Of a DNA stretch of 64,000 nt, positions 9,009 to 18,834 are shown piece by piece (position 1 is the stretch's first letter; each line of letters opens with the position of its first letter). The stretch covers positions 2,513,001-2,577,000 of the forward strand of contig NZ_AP024849.1 of the NCBI RefSeq assembly GCF_019977655.1, in the 5' to 3' direction. A model generated the notes under the pieces. It worked only from the letters and a program-made list of their open reading frames with translations. It ran no database searches and had not been told where the DNA came from. The position numbers were made by a program, and so were the translations under genes. The DNA is from Clostridium gelidum (GTDB lineage Bacteria; Bacillota; Clostridia; Clostridiales; Clostridiaceae).

Positions 9009-9764
9009 ATGTTTACAGAAGAAAGATTTAGTATCATTCTTCAAGAATTGAAGAAAAAAGGAATAGTATCAGTTACTGACTTAGTTAAAATTTTAGATTC
9101 TTCAGAATCAACAATTAGAAGAGATTTAAATTCACTTGATAAGAAAGGCCTTTTAAAGAAAATTCATGGAGGTGCGATTTCAATTGACGAGAGTTCTTCT
9201 AAACATGACTATAGGGTTGATGTTAGACAATCTTTAAATGTAGATGAAAAGTATGAGACAGCAAAACGTGCAGCGACGTTGATTGAAGATGGAGATGTAA
9301 TCTACATAGATGCTGGCACAACTACAGAAGCAATAATAGAGTTTATAAAAGCTGAAGATATAACAGTTGTAACAAATGGAATAGTTCATGCTAAAAAAGC
9401 TTTAGAAAAAGGTTTTAGAACATTTATCTTGGGTGGAGAAATTAAAGCTTCTACTGAAGCAATTATTGGAAGTAATACAGTTGAAGAACTTAAAAAATAC
9501 AATTTTTCAAAAGGATTTTTTGGAGTTAATGGTGTAAGTAACAAAAATGGGTATACGACGCCAGATGTAAATGAAGCTATGGTTAAAGCTCAAGCAATGA
9601 AAATGTGCAAACAATCATTTGTCTTAACAGATACATCAAAATTAGAAAAAGTCAGTTTTGCAACTTTTGGAGCAATAACAGATGCAACGCTCATAACAAC
9701 TAAAATAAATGGTAATGATATTTGTTATGATACTAATGTAATAGAGGTGATAAAAAATGATTAA
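9009..9764 (+). CDS. fruR: DeoR-family transcriptional regulator of the fructose operon
   Basis: A 251-residue regulator with an N-terminal DeoR helix-turn-helix (about 1-57; SVTDLVKILDSSESTIRRDLNSL is split across the recognition helix) and a C-terminal sugar-phosphate sensor domain (DAGTTTEAI, VTNGI, LGGEIKASTEAIIG). The ATG at 9009 has AGGAG 8 bases upstream; two GTG codons just before it are in frame but too close to that site. It overlaps fruK by 8 bases. By analogy it represses fruK-fruA until fructose-1-phosphate accumulates. Confidence 0.88.
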   Translation: MFTEERFSIILQELKKKGIVSVTDLVKILDSSESTIRRDLNSLDKKGLLKKIHGGAISIDESSSKHDYRVDVRQSLNVDEKYETAKRAATLIEDGDVIYIDAGTTTEAIIEFIKAEDITVVTNGIVHAKKALEKGFRTFILGGEIKASTEAIIGSNTVEELKKYNFSKGFFGVNGVSNKNGYTTPDVNEAMVKAQAMKMCKQSFVLTDTSKLEKVSFATFGAITDATLITTKINGNDICYDTNVIEVIKND

Positions 9765-10659
9765 TACAATAACTCTTAATCCGTCTTTAGATTATATTGT
9801 TAAAGTTGATTCTTTTAAAGTTGATTCTTTAAATAGAATTGAAGAAGAAAGAATTTACGCAGGCGGAAAAGGTATAAATGTATCCATAGTTCTTAAAAAT
9901 TTAGGCGTAGAAAATACAGCTCTTGGATATGTTGCTGGATTTACTGGAGATGAAATATTAAGACAAATTGAAAGTCATGGAGTAAATTGTGACTTTGTAA
10001 AATTAGAAAAGGGATTTTCTAGAATAAACGTAAAGCTTAAAAGTGATGGGGAAACAGAAATTAATGGTTCTGGTCCTGAAATTACAGAAGAAAATCTAAA
10101 AATATTATATAAAAAACTTTCTAATTTAACTAAAGGTGATTATTTAATATTATCAGGAAGTATACCAACAAGTGTGCCAGATGATATATATGAAAATATT
10201 ATGAATAGTTTATTAGGTTTAGGCGTTGAATTCATAGTTGACGCAACAAAAGAATTGTTACTTAAAGTGCTAAAATACAAACCATTTTTAATAAAACCAA
10301 ATCATCATGAACTTGCAGAAATGTTTAATGTTGAATTAAAAGATGATGAAGACATAATTAAATATGGTAAAAAGCTTCAAGAAATGGGTGCAAAAAATGT
10401 TCTTATTTCAATGGCTGGTGATGGAGCTATTCTATTACCTGAAAACGGTGAAGCGATAAAAAGAGAAGTTCCAAAAGGAATTCTTAAAAATTCAGTTGGT
10501 GCTGGAGATTCAATGGTAGCAGGTTTCTTATGTGGATATCTTAAAAATAAAGATATAGATGAAGCATTTAAGATGGGTATTGCAACTGGTAGTGCTAGTG
10601 CATTTTCAGAGGAACTGGCAACTGAGGACGAAGTATATAAGTTATTAAAAGAAATATAA
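9757..10659 (+). CDS. fruK: 1-phosphofructokinase
   Basis: Phosphorylates fructose-1-phosphate, the product of the fructose PTS, to fructose-1,6-bisphosphate. A PfkB-family protein of 300 residues with the hallmark N-terminus TITLNPSLDYIVKVD, the GGKGINVS substrate motif and the C-terminal SVGAGDSMVAGF active-site motif with the catalytic Asp. The ATG lies inside the end of the regulator gene, so translation is coupled. The EIIABC gene follows after 204 bases. Confidence 0.94.
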   Translation: MINTITLNPSLDYIVKVDSFKVDSLNRIEEERIYAGGKGINVSIVLKNLGVENTALGYVAGFTGDEILRQIESHGVNCDFVKLEKGFSRINVKLKSDGETEINGSGPEITEENLKILYKKLSNLTKGDYLILSGSIPTSVPDDIYENIMNSLLGLGVEFIVDATKELLLKVLKYKPFLIKPNHHELAEMFNVELKDDEDIIKYGKKLQEMGAKNVLISMAGDGAILLPENGEAIKREVPKGILKNSVGAGDSMVAGFLCGYLKNKDIDEAFKMGIATGSASAFSEELATEDEVYKLLKEI

Positions 10660-10670
10660 TTATTAATGCT

Positions 10671-10733
10671 CAATTATCAATGTTCAACAATTGAAAACTG
10701 AACATTGGTAATTGGAACTTTAAAATTACCAAT
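10671..10733 (+). promoter_or_regulatory. Two mutually exclusive hairpins between fruK and fruA
   Basis: CAATTATCAATGTTC (10671-10685) pairs with GAACATTGGTAATTG (10700-10714). Part of that second arm, ATTGGTAATT (10704-10713), can pair instead with AATTACCAAT (10724-10733). Neither stem has a U-tract, so this may be an RNA switch or a processing/stability element rather than a plain terminator. Confidence 0.4.
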
Positions 10734-10773
10734 ATAATTAATATAGTTTAAATTACAAACATGATTGAGTTAA

Positions 10774-10787
10774 TGAAAACGTTAATA
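10774..10787. promoter_or_regulatory. cre-like catabolite control site before fruA
   Basis: TGAAAACGTTAATA matches the CcpA cre consensus TGWAANCGNTNWCA at 13 of 14 positions. It lies 77 bases before fruA and suggests catabolite control of the transporter gene separately from fruR-fruK. Confidence 0.5.
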
Positions 10788-10863
10788 ATGAAAAGACAAT
10801 AATATTATCTTTTCAATTAAATTATAAAGGAATATATTTTATATTTATAGGAGGGACAAAAAA

Positions 10864-12810
10864 ATGAAAATTGTAGATTTATTACAAAAACAAGGTATAA
10901 ATTTAAATTTTAACCCTAATACAAAAGAACAATGCATTAATGAATTAGTCGACTTGATGGATAAGACAGGAAACTTAAAGGATAAAGAGGAATATAAAAA
11001 GGCAATATTAGCTAGAGAAGAATTAAGTACAACAGGTATTGGTGAGGGAATAGCAATTCCTCATGGAAAAACTAGTGCAGTTAAAAAGGCATCACTTGCA
11101 GCAGCAATTTCTAAAAATGGTGTTGATTATGATTCATTAGATGGTGAACCTGCACATCTTTTCTTCATGATAGCTGTACCAGATAATAGTGATAATTTAC
11201 ATTTAGAGGTTTTGGCAAGATTATCTACTATATTAATGGATGAAAAATTTAGAACAAGTTTAATTAATTGTTCTGATACAGATCAATTTTTAAAATTAAT
11301 AGATAAAAAGGAAATTGAAAAATTTCCAGAAGAAGTTAAGGGGGATATTGAAATGAGTGATAAGGGTTACAAAGTCTTAGCTGTTACTGCCTGTCCTACT
11401 GGAATTGCACATACTTATATGGCAGCTGAAAGTCTTGAAAGCAAAGGTAAAGAAATGGGGATTTCAATAAAAGTTGAAACTAATGGTTCTGGAGGAGCTA
11501 AAAATGTTTTAACTAAGGAAGAAATTAAAAATGCTGATTGTATTATAATTGCAGCTGATAAAAATGTTGAAATGGCTAGATTTGATGGAAAGAGAGTTAT
11601 TAAGACTAAGGTTTCAGATGGAATTCATAAGGCTACTGAACTAATAGAGAAAGCAACAAGTGGAAAGGCTCCTATTTATCATCATGAAGGTGGTAGCGAT
11701 AGTTCAAGTTCAGATATGGAAGGTGAAGGAATAGGTCGTCAAATTTACAAACATCTTATGAATGGTGTATCTCATATGTTACCATTTGTTGTAGGTGGAG
11801 GTATACTTATAGCATTAGCATTCCTTTTTGATACGTACGATGCTACAAATCCTTCAAACTTTGGAATGAATACACCACTAGCAGCATTCTTAAAAACAGT
11901 CGGTGGAACTGCTTTTGGATTTATGCTTCCTGTACTTGCAGGTTATATTGCAATGAGTATAGCTGATAGACCAGGACTCGCAGTAGGTTTTGTTGGTGGA
12001 GCTATTGCAAAGGCAGGTATAACTTATGCAGCCTGTTTTGATTCTAAGATACCAGTAGTTAGTGGTGGTTTCTTAGCGGCTTTATTTGCAGGTTTCGCTG
12101 CAGGTTATATAGTTTTAGGTTTAAAGAAAGTATGTAAAGTATTGCCAGATTCTTTAGAAGGATTAAAACCAACATTAATATATCCATTAGTAGGAACATT
12201 ATTAATTGGTGTTGTAATGGTAATAGTTAATCCATTCTTTGGAGCAATATTTACTGGACTTACAAATGGTCTTAATTCAATGGGAGGAACTAGTAAAGTT
12301 CTTCTTGGAATAGTTGTAGCTGGTATGATGGCAATAGATATGGGTGGTCCATTTAACAAAGTTTCGTATGTATTTGGTACAGCAGCACTTACAGCATCAC
12401 TAGCTAGTGGAAATGAAAGTGGATTTTTAATAATGGCAGCAGTAATGGCTGGTGGTATGGTTCCACCTCTTGCAATTGCATTATGTACAACATTCTTTGG
12501 TAATAGATTTACTGAAAATGAAAGAAAATCAGGTATAACTAATTATGTAATGGGATTATCATTTATAACTGAAGGTGCAATACCTTTTGCAGCAGCAGAT
12601 CCATTAAGAGTAATACCTTCATGTATAATTGGTTCAGCTACAGCAGGGGCCATTTCAATGATATTTAATTGTACATTAATGGCACCACATGGTGGAATAT
12701 TCGTTGTTCCTGTTATAGGAAATCCATTTGGATATCTTGCAGCAATAGCTATAGGATCAATAGTTGGTATGGTTATGTTAGCCGTATTAAAGAAACCATT
12801 AAAGAAATAA
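10864..12810 (+). CDS. fruA: Fructose PTS EIIABC
   Basis: Imports fructose and phosphorylates it to fructose-1-phosphate. All three domains are fused in 648 residues. IIA (about 1-150) carries the phospho-His H67 in GEGIAIPHGKT. IIB (about 168-265) carries the phospho-Cys C177 in VTACPTGIAHTYMAAE. IIC (about 290-645) is a polytopic membrane domain. A Ser/Asp-rich linker near 275-285 separates IIB from IIC. The gene has a strong GGAGG site. Its own cre-like site and the hairpins before it suggest partly independent control within the fruR-fruK-fruA operon. Confidence 0.95.
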   Translation: MKIVDLLQKQGINLNFNPNTKEQCINELVDLMDKTGNLKDKEEYKKAILAREELSTTGIGEGIAIPHGKTSAVKKASLAAAISKNGVDYDSLDGEPAHLFFMIAVPDNSDNLHLEVLARLSTILMDEKFRTSLINCSDTDQFLKLIDKKEIEKFPEEVKGDIEMSDKGYKVLAVTACPTGIAHTYMAAESLESKGKEMGISIKVETNGSGGAKNVLTKEEIKNADCIIIAADKNVEMARFDGKRVIKTKVSDGIHKATELIEKATSGKAPIYHHEGGSDSSSSDMEGEGIGRQIYKHLMNGVSHMLPFVVGGGILIALAFLFDTYDATNPSNFGMNTPLAAFLKTVGGTAFGFMLPVLAGYIAMSIADRPGLAVGFVGGAIAKAGITYAACFDSKIPVVSGGFLAALFAGFAAGYIVLGLKKVCKVLPDSLEGLKPTLIYPLVGTLLIGVVMVIVNPFFGAIFTGLTNGLNSMGGTSKVLLGIVVAGMMAIDMGGPFNKVSYVFGTAALTASLASGNESGFLIMAAVMAGGMVPPLAIALCTTFFGNRFTENERKSGITNYVMGLSFITEGAIPFAAADPLRVIPSCIIGSATAGAISMIFNCTLMAPHGGIFVVPVIGNPFGYLAAIAIGSIVGMVMLAVLKKPLKK

Positions 12811-12835
12811 TATTTTTTAATTAAAGGATATGAAC

Positions 12836-12882
12836 AAATAGCCATCTCTGAATGATTTTGAGTCATTTATAGATGGCTATTT
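12836..12882 (+). terminator. Terminator after fruA
   Basis: AAATAGCCATCT pairs with AGATGGCTATTT across a loop that holds a smaller stem (AATGA/TCATT). The T-rich tail is short. Confidence 0.75.
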
Positions 12883-12959
12883 AATATAGCAGAACTCTTA
12901 AAATAGAACATGAAAATGTATTGGAAGTCTTAAAGTGTACTAGGTGAGAGGGGATAATT

Positions 12960-15755
12960 ATGAAACGTATAGATAAAATTTATAATTACATCTTAAATAA
13001 TTCTAAAAAATTTACTAAGGATAAGTTGCTTGAAATCAAAGGATTCAATGCTCAAGAAATTGAAGAGTCTCTTGATATATTAAAAAGTAATGTATGTAGA
13101 GAACTTAATGTACTTTGTAGGAATAAGAAAATAGTTAAAATTAAAAATAGACCTGTTTGCTATTTTGATAGAGAATGTTTTGAAAATATATTATGTATAA
13201 AATTGCCATCTGATTTAGAAGAAATAACAGATATTAATGATTATATTAATAGTAAAATAAATATCAATACTGAAGAACAGTCTCCATTTAATTATTTAAT
13301 TGGTGCAACTACAAGTTTGAAAAATTCGATTGAACAAGCTAAGGCAGCATTATTATATCCACCTAATGGACTTCATACATTAATAATAGGTAGTACAGGG
13401 GTTGGAAAGAGTTTATTTGTTAATATAATGTATCAATATTCTAAATATATACAGAAATTACCCGAAGATGCTCCATTTATTATATTCAATTGTGCTGATT
13501 ACTGTAATAATCCTCAACTACTTTTATCTCATATTTTTGGGCATATAAAAGGCGCTTTCACAGGTGCTGAAAAAGAAAAAGAAGGTATTGTGGAAAAAGC
13601 TGATGGAGGCATATTGTTTTTAGATGAAATTCATAGATTACCACCTGAAGGACAAGAAATGATTTTTTATTTTATGGATACAGGAAAATACAATAAGCTA
13701 GGTGAAACAGATAGACACCGCACTGCAAATGTATTATTAATAGGAGCTACAACTGAGGATCCTAATTCCACATTACTAAATACATTTATTAGAAGAATAC
13801 CTATAACAATAGCTATTCCGAGTTTTGAGGAACGACCTATTGAAGATAAGCTTGCAATGATAAATTATTTAATCTCAAAAGAAGCACAAAGAGTAAACAA
13901 AACTATAAAAGTTTCATCAGAAGCTGTTAAGGCATTTATAGGAAGCACGACCTATGGAAATGTTGGACAATTAAAATCTAATATTCAATTGGCTTGTGCA
14001 AAAGGTTTCTTAAATTGTATTAATACAGATAAATGTATTGATATAAACCTAAATTTACTTCCTCCAAATATAAAAAATGGGATATTTACTTTTGTAAATA
14101 AAACAAAAGATAATACAACAATGTGGAATATTATTCCAAATACAATTATAATTCAACCAGATGGAGATAAAACATTTTTAGAAACTGATGCGTATGAACC
14201 TCCTTTTAATATTTATAACATAATTGAAGATAAGGCATCATTACTTGAAGATGAAGGTATGAGAGAAGACGATATTAAAAATTTTATAACTACAGATATA
14301 AACATCCACTTAAAGAAATTCTATGATAGATTTAAAAATGATATGCATCGTAGAGAAGGGTTACTTAAAATAGTTGATAAGGATATTGTTGAGTTTGCTG
14401 AAGAAATAAAAGTTTTAGCTGAAGACAGATTAGATAAAAAATTAAGTGAAAGATTTATTTATGCTATAAGTCTTCATTTTAGTGCATTATTCAATAGAAT
14501 TAATAAAAATACTGTCTCATTTTCATCTGATATTAATTTACAATCTTCAATTAATAGTAAGGAATATGATGTTGCTAAAGAAATCCATAAACTCACAGAA
14601 GAGAGATATAAACTAACTATTCCGCAGGTTGAAATTGAATATTTATCAATACTTTTAACTTCAATACAAGAATCATCACATCAAGAAAGAGTTGGAATCG
14701 TAGTAGCAGCTCATGGTACAAGCACAGCTACAAGCATGGTTGCCGTTGCTAAAAAACTTTTTGATGCAGATAATATTATTGCAGTTGATATGCCACTTGA
14801 AAGAACACCTTCTGATATTTTAGAAAGTGTAGTTGAAAAAGTGAAGCAAGTTGATGAAGGCAAGGGCGTATTACTTTTAGTAGATATGGGGTCATTAAAA
14901 AGCTTAGGAGAAGTTATTACTGATAGAACTAATATTGAAACTAAGAGTATTGATATGGTATCAACTCCAATAGTATTAGAAGCTGTTAGAAAATGTGCAC
15001 TTTGTGACAATGATTTAAATTCTGTTTATACATATTTATGTGCTGATTTTAGAGGATATACTAATAATATTATTACAGAAAGTTCTTTAGATAATGAGGG
15101 CATCATAATTACAATTTGTTCCACAGGTAAAGGAGCAGCAATTAAACTTAAAGAATTGGTTGAAGCTGTAACTAAAAATATTGCGGCAGAAAATATTGAT
15201 ATTATTCCATGTGGATTAAATGGTCTAAAGGAATTAATAAAAAGCCTTTCTAAAAAAAGTAACATTATTTCTCTTATTGGAATTGAAAATCCTAACATGG
15301 GAATTCCTTTTATATCAATTGAAGAATTAATAGATGGATCTGGTGAAGAAGCTTTAAAAAGTATTATTCAAGGTAAAGCTATTAATATTACACATAAAAG
15401 TGAAAATAAAATTATATTAAAAAATCTATGTAAACAAACATTAATAGAAATTATAACATTTCTTAATCCAGAAAAAATATATCCATTATTAGATGACTTT
15501 GTAAACTCAATTGAAAAATCTTTAGATACGCACTATTCAAATCCTGCAAAATTAAGGATTATGTTTCATGTTGCATGTGCATTAGAGAGAATGCTTTTAA
15601 ATAATGGATTAACATATGAAGATTCGAATGTAAAATTTGATACAAAAATTTTAAATGCATTGATGGAAGCAAAAACTATATTTAAATCAGCATTATCAAT
15701 AAATTTAACTGATCATGAGATATATTATATACTTGATATTGTTAATAAAAATTAG
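12960..15755 (+). CDS. levR: LevR-type sigma-54-dependent activator with PTS regulation domains
   Basis: A 931-residue enhancer-binding protein controlling the downstream PTS. An N-terminal winged-helix region (about 1-70) precedes a sigma-54 AAA+ domain (about 110-370) with Walker A GSTGVGKS (144-151), the sigma-54 contact loop GAFTGA (198-203) and the Walker B-like LFLDEIH. Then come a PRD, an EIIA-Man-like domain with H585 in VVAAHGTST, an EIIB-like domain with C720 in ITICSTGKG, and a C-terminal PRD (about 830-931). This order is that of LevR/ManR. The -24/-12 promoter in front of the next operon is the expected target. Confidence 0.93.
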   Translation: MKRIDKIYNYILNNSKKFTKDKLLEIKGFNAQEIEESLDILKSNVCRELNVLCRNKKIVKIKNRPVCYFDRECFENILCIKLPSDLEEITDINDYINSKININTEEQSPFNYLIGATTSLKNSIEQAKAALLYPPNGLHTLIIGSTGVGKSLFVNIMYQYSKYIQKLPEDAPFIIFNCADYCNNPQLLLSHIFGHIKGAFTGAEKEKEGIVEKADGGILFLDEIHRLPPEGQEMIFYFMDTGKYNKLGETDRHRTANVLLIGATTEDPNSTLLNTFIRRIPITIAIPSFEERPIEDKLAMINYLISKEAQRVNKTIKVSSEAVKAFIGSTTYGNVGQLKSNIQLACAKGFLNCINTDKCIDINLNLLPPNIKNGIFTFVNKTKDNTTMWNIIPNTIIIQPDGDKTFLETDAYEPPFNIYNIIEDKASLLEDEGMREDDIKNFITTDINIHLKKFYDRFKNDMHRREGLLKIVDKDIVEFAEEIKVLAEDRLDKKLSERFIYAISLHFSALFNRINKNTVSFSSDINLQSSINSKEYDVAKEIHKLTEERYKLTIPQVEIEYLSILLTSIQESSHQERVGIVVAAHGTSTATSMVAVAKKLFDADNIIAVDMPLERTPSDILESVVEKVKQVDEGKGVLLLVDMGSLKSLGEVITDRTNIETKSIDMVSTPIVLEAVRKCALCDNDLNSVYTYLCADFRGYTNNIITESSLDNEGIIITICSTGKGAAIKLKELVEAVTKNIAAENIDIIPCGLNGLKELIKSLSKKSNIISLIGIENPNMGIPFISIEELIDGSGEEALKSIIQGKAINITHKSENKIILKNLCKQTLIEIITFLNPEKIYPLLDDFVNSIEKSLDTHYSNPAKLRIMFHVACALERMLLNNGLTYEDSNVKFDTKILNALMEAKTIFKSALSINLTDHEIYYILDIVNKN

Positions 15756-15776
15756 AAATTGACATTGTTTATTATA

Positions 15777-15812
15777 AGTACACCAACTCTAGGATTGGTG
15801 TACTTTTTTTAA
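15777..15812 (+). terminator. Terminator after the LevR-type gene
   Basis: AGTACACCAA pairs perfectly with TTGGTGTACT over an 8-base loop and is followed by seven T. Confidence 0.9.
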
Positions 15813-15882
15813 AATTTTGGCTATTAAAGTAGGGAGAAAATGATTACAAAATCAGTTTATATATTTTAAGTGAATCAAAAAG

Positions 15883-15940
15883 TGACATTGTTTGAAATAA
15901 TGATAAAAAAAGTATGTTAGAAGTGTGTCAAGTGTGTTTT
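15883..15940. promoter_or_regulatory. Candidate upstream activator sites for the LevR-type regulator
   Basis: TGACATTGTTT at 15883-15893 repeats the same 11 bases seen at 15760-15770. A tandem pair of AAGTGTGT lies at 15921-15937, about 90 bases before the -24 element. Sigma-54 activators bind repeats 80-150 bases upstream, so these are the best candidates here. No consensus for this protein is known to me. Confidence 0.35.
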
Positions 15941-16025
15941 TAGAATGTTAAGCTGAGTTTTAAAGAAATAAATATCCTCGTAAAATGCATAGTTGTAGGA
16001 ACACTTTAATTTTGACATACTAAAT

Positions 16026-16041
16026 TGGCACAGTAATTGCT
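16026..16041 (+). promoter_or_regulatory. Sigma-54 (-24/-12) promoter of the mannose-family PTS operon
   Basis: TGGCACAGTAATTGCT fits the consensus TGGCAC-N5-TTGCW at every position: TGGCAC at 16026-16031 and TTGC at 16037-16040. It lies 53 bases before the EIIA start, directly downstream of the gene for a sigma-54 activator. Confidence 0.9.
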
Positions 16042-16093
16042 TATATAATAAGTATAGAAATAATATATGTAGTAGTGAAAGGATGATGAAATA

Positions 16094-16516
16094 ATGATCT
16101 CAGTAATAATAGGTACCCATGGTATGTTTTCAGAAGAAATTCTTAAATCAGCAGAAATGATTTTTGGAACTCAAGAAAATGTGGGTACTGTCACTTTTAA
16201 ACCAGGTGAAGGTGTAGAAAACTTATTAGAAAAATATAATAAGCTTATAAATGAATTAGATTGCACAGATGGAGTTTTATTTATGGTAGACCTTTTTGGA
16301 GGAAGTCCATTTAATGCAGCTAGTATTATTGCAATGAAACATGACAATATGGAAATTGTAGCTGGAGTTAATCTTCCAATGATTTTAGAAACTTTGGGAA
16401 GTAGAGATTTTTCAAGCTTATCAGAATTATTAGCAATTGCAGAAAATTCAGGTAAAGAAGCTATAAGAGTTTTAACTAAAAATCCTGAGACAGATATAGA
16501 TGATGAAATGGCATAA
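16094..16516 (+). CDS. levD: Mannose-family PTS EIIA
   Basis: A 140-residue EIIA of the mannose/fructose/sorbose family. The phosphorylation site is H9 in VIIGTHGMFS, and the VDLFGGSPFNAA block is typical of the fold. It accepts phosphate from HPr and passes it to the separate EIIB encoded next. First gene of the sigma-54-dependent operon. Sugar specificity cannot be read from it. Confidence 0.92.
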   Translation: MISVIIGTHGMFSEEILKSAEMIFGTQENVGTVTFKPGEGVENLLEKYNKLINELDCTDGVLFMVDLFGGSPFNAASIIAMKHDNMEIVAGVNLPMILETLGSRDFSSLSELLAIAENSGKEAIRVLTKNPETDIDDEMA

Positions 16517-16593
16517 AATTTTTAAACATTTATAAAAAATTATATGTAATTTTATATAAAACAAATATAAATTGAAAAAGTGAGGTATAAGAA

Positions 16594-17085
16594 ATGGAAA
16601 TTAGTTTTGTAAGAATAGACGACAGATTAATACATGGACAAGTTGCAACAGTTTGGACAAAGGACAGTGGATGTAATAGAATAATGGCTGTTAGTGATGA
16701 AGTTGCAGCAGATGACTTAAGAAAACAATTGGTAATTCAAGTATCACCTCCAGGAATAAAAGCTTATGTAGTTACTATAGAAAAGGCAATATCTGCATAC
16801 AAAGATCCTAAATTTGATAGTTTTAAAACTTTATTTTTATTCACAAACCCTACAGACGTACTTAGAATGGTTGAAGGCGGAGTAGATATTAAATCTGTAA
16901 ACGTTGGTGGAATGTGCTTTAAAGCTGGTGACAAACAAATTACAAATGCATTATGTATGAATGATGTTGATATTGAAGCATTTAAAAAGCTTAATGAAAA
17001 AGGTATCGAATTAGAAGTAAGAAAATTAGCAAAAGATAACAAGATTAACTTAATGGATAGATTAAAAGAGTTAAAACTTATATAG
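16594..17085 (+). CDS. levE: Mannose-family PTS EIIB
   Basis: A 163-residue EIIB. The active-site His is in RIDDRLIHGQVATVW near the N-terminus (H15), characteristic of mannose-family IIB proteins, which use His instead of Cys. Separate IIA and IIB genes resemble the lev and sor systems more than the fused manX type. It lies 77 bases after the IIA gene with a GAGGT ribosome site. Confidence 0.92.
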   Translation: MEISFVRIDDRLIHGQVATVWTKDSGCNRIMAVSDEVAADDLRKQLVIQVSPPGIKAYVVTIEKAISAYKDPKFDSFKTLFLFTNPTDVLRMVEGGVDIKSVNVGGMCFKAGDKQITNALCMNDVDIEAFKKLNEKGIELEVRKLAKDNKINLMDRLKELKLI

Positions 17086-17134
17086 ATATAAAATTAAATT
17101 TTATATAATTAAAAGAAGAAAGAGAGGAATTATA

Positions 17135-17920
17135 ATGAACACTTTACAATTAATTTTATTAGTAATAGTTGCAGCAATTGCTGGTATGGGAAGCGTACTT
17201 GATGAAGCACAATTTCACAGACCATTAGTTGCATGTACACTAGTCGGACTTGTACTTGGAGATATTCAAACAGGAATTATATTAGGTGGAACACTTGAAA
17301 TGTTAGCACTTGGGTGGATGAATGTTGGTGCAGCAATGGCACCAGATGCAGCCCTTGCAAGTGTAATTTCAACAGTACTTGTAGTAGTTGGACATCAATC
17401 AATTGGAGCAGGTATAGCAGTAGCAATTCCAATTGCAGCAGCAGGACAAGTACTTACTATATTTGTAAGAACAATAACAGTATTTTTCCAACATTTAGCT
17501 GATAAATATGCAGAGACTGGTAATACAAGAGGCATAGAAATGTGTCATTTCTTAGGATTATCACTTCAAGGAATCCGTGTAGCTGTACCAGCTGCTATAG
17601 TAGGAATGCTAGCGGGTACAGATGCTGTAAACGCAATGCTTGCAGCTATTCCACCAGTAATTACAAGAGGACTTCAAGTATCCGGTGGATTTATAGTAGT
17701 TGTAGGATATGCAATGGTAATTAACATGATGAATATTAAGTCATTAATGCCATTCTTCTTTATTGGATTCATACTAGCAGCATTTACTGGTGTTAACTTG
17801 ATTGGTTTTGGAGCAATAGGTGTTATTTGCGCTATATTCCACATTCAATCAATAGCAAAAGAAAGTAAAGTAGCAGTAGCTGGTGACTCGGATGGTATTG
17901 ACGATTCAGACTTAATGTAA
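17135..17920 (+). CDS. levF: Mannose-family PTS EIIC (membrane)
   Basis: A 261-residue integral membrane subunit with many hydrophobic segments. The block HRPLVACTLVGLVLGDIQTGI and the following GGTLEMLALGWMNVGAA are hallmarks of mannose-family IIC. With the IID subunit it forms the sugar channel. The C-terminus is short and acidic. Confidence 0.92.
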   Translation: MNTLQLILLVIVAAIAGMGSVLDEAQFHRPLVACTLVGLVLGDIQTGIILGGTLEMLALGWMNVGAAMAPDAALASVISTVLVVVGHQSIGAGIAVAIPIAAAGQVLTIFVRTITVFFQHLADKYAETGNTRGIEMCHFLGLSLQGIRVAVPAAIVGMLAGTDAVNAMLAAIPPVITRGLQVSGGFIVVVGYAMVINMMNIKSLMPFFFIGFILAAFTGVNLIGFGAIGVICAIFHIQSIAKESKVAVAGDSDGIDDSDLM

Positions 17921-17942
17921 ATAAAAAAAGGAGGATATTATA

Positions 17943-18764
17943 ATGAGTGAAAAGAAATTAGATAGAAGTGATATAGTAAGCATGTTTATTCGTTCAAATT
18001 TTCTATTAGGATCATTCAACTTTGAAAGAATGCAAGCAATAGGATTTTGTGTAACGATGATACCAGCTTTGAAGAAGTTATATAAAGGTGACGAATTAAG
18101 TGAAGCACTTAAAAGACATTTAGAATTCTTTAATACACAACCATTCATGGCTACTCCAATTATGGGTATAACAGCAGCAATGGAAGAACAAAGAGCAAAT
18201 GGTGCTGATATTAGTGAAGCATCAATCAGTGGTGTTAAGATTGGTCTTATGGGACCACTTGCTGGAGTTGGAGATCCAATATTCTGGGGAACTTTAAGAC
18301 CTGTACTTGCAGCTTTAGGTGCTGGACTTGCACTTACTGGAAGCATTATTGGACCATTAATATTCTTCTTAGGATTTAATGCAATAAGACTTGCAACAAA
18401 TTGGTATGGAATGTTCTACGGATATGAAAAAGGAACTCAATTAGTTTCTGATATGTCAGGAAATAAACTTAGATATCTTACAGAAGGATCGTCAGTACTT
18501 GGATTACTAGTTATAGGTGGTCTTGTTTCAAAATGGACAAGTATTAACATACCATTTGTTTTATCTAAATATACACAAGCTGATGGAAAAGAAGTTATTA
18601 CAACTGTTCAAAGTGTATTAGATAGTTTAATGCCAGGATTAGTTCCACTTCTATTAACATTTGCATGTATGTACTTATTGAAGAAAAAAGTTAATCCATT
18701 GTTAATCATATTTGGATTATTTGCAGTAGGTATATTAGGAGTGGCTGCAGGTATATTACAATAA
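17943..18764 (+). CDS. levG: Mannose-family PTS EIID (membrane)
   Basis: A 273-residue IID subunit. Conserved blocks include SNFLLGSFNFERMQ, GIKIGLMGPLAGVGDPIFWGT (here with VKIGLMGPL) and a hydrophobic C-terminus. It pairs with IIC in the membrane. Last gene of the operon, followed by a strong terminator. Confidence 0.93.
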   Translation: MSEKKLDRSDIVSMFIRSNFLLGSFNFERMQAIGFCVTMIPALKKLYKGDELSEALKRHLEFFNTQPFMATPIMGITAAMEEQRANGADISEASISGVKIGLMGPLAGVGDPIFWGTLRPVLAALGAGLALTGSIIGPLIFFLGFNAIRLATNWYGMFYGYEKGTQLVSDMSGNKLRYLTEGSSVLGLLVIGGLVSKWTSINIPFVLSKYTQADGKEVITTVQSVLDSLMPGLVPLLLTFACMYLLKKKVNPLLIIFGLFAVGILGVAAGILQ

Positions 18765-18834
18765 TCAAAGATATAGATTTTTTCTATAATAGACTTTATT
18801 GACATATATAAAAAATAATAAATATAATATGAAT

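Noticed and set aside
17314..17724. Short plus-strand frames rich in Cys and Ser
   Set aside because: They are shifted frames inside the EIIC gene, and their composition is that of mis-framed hydrophobic codons.
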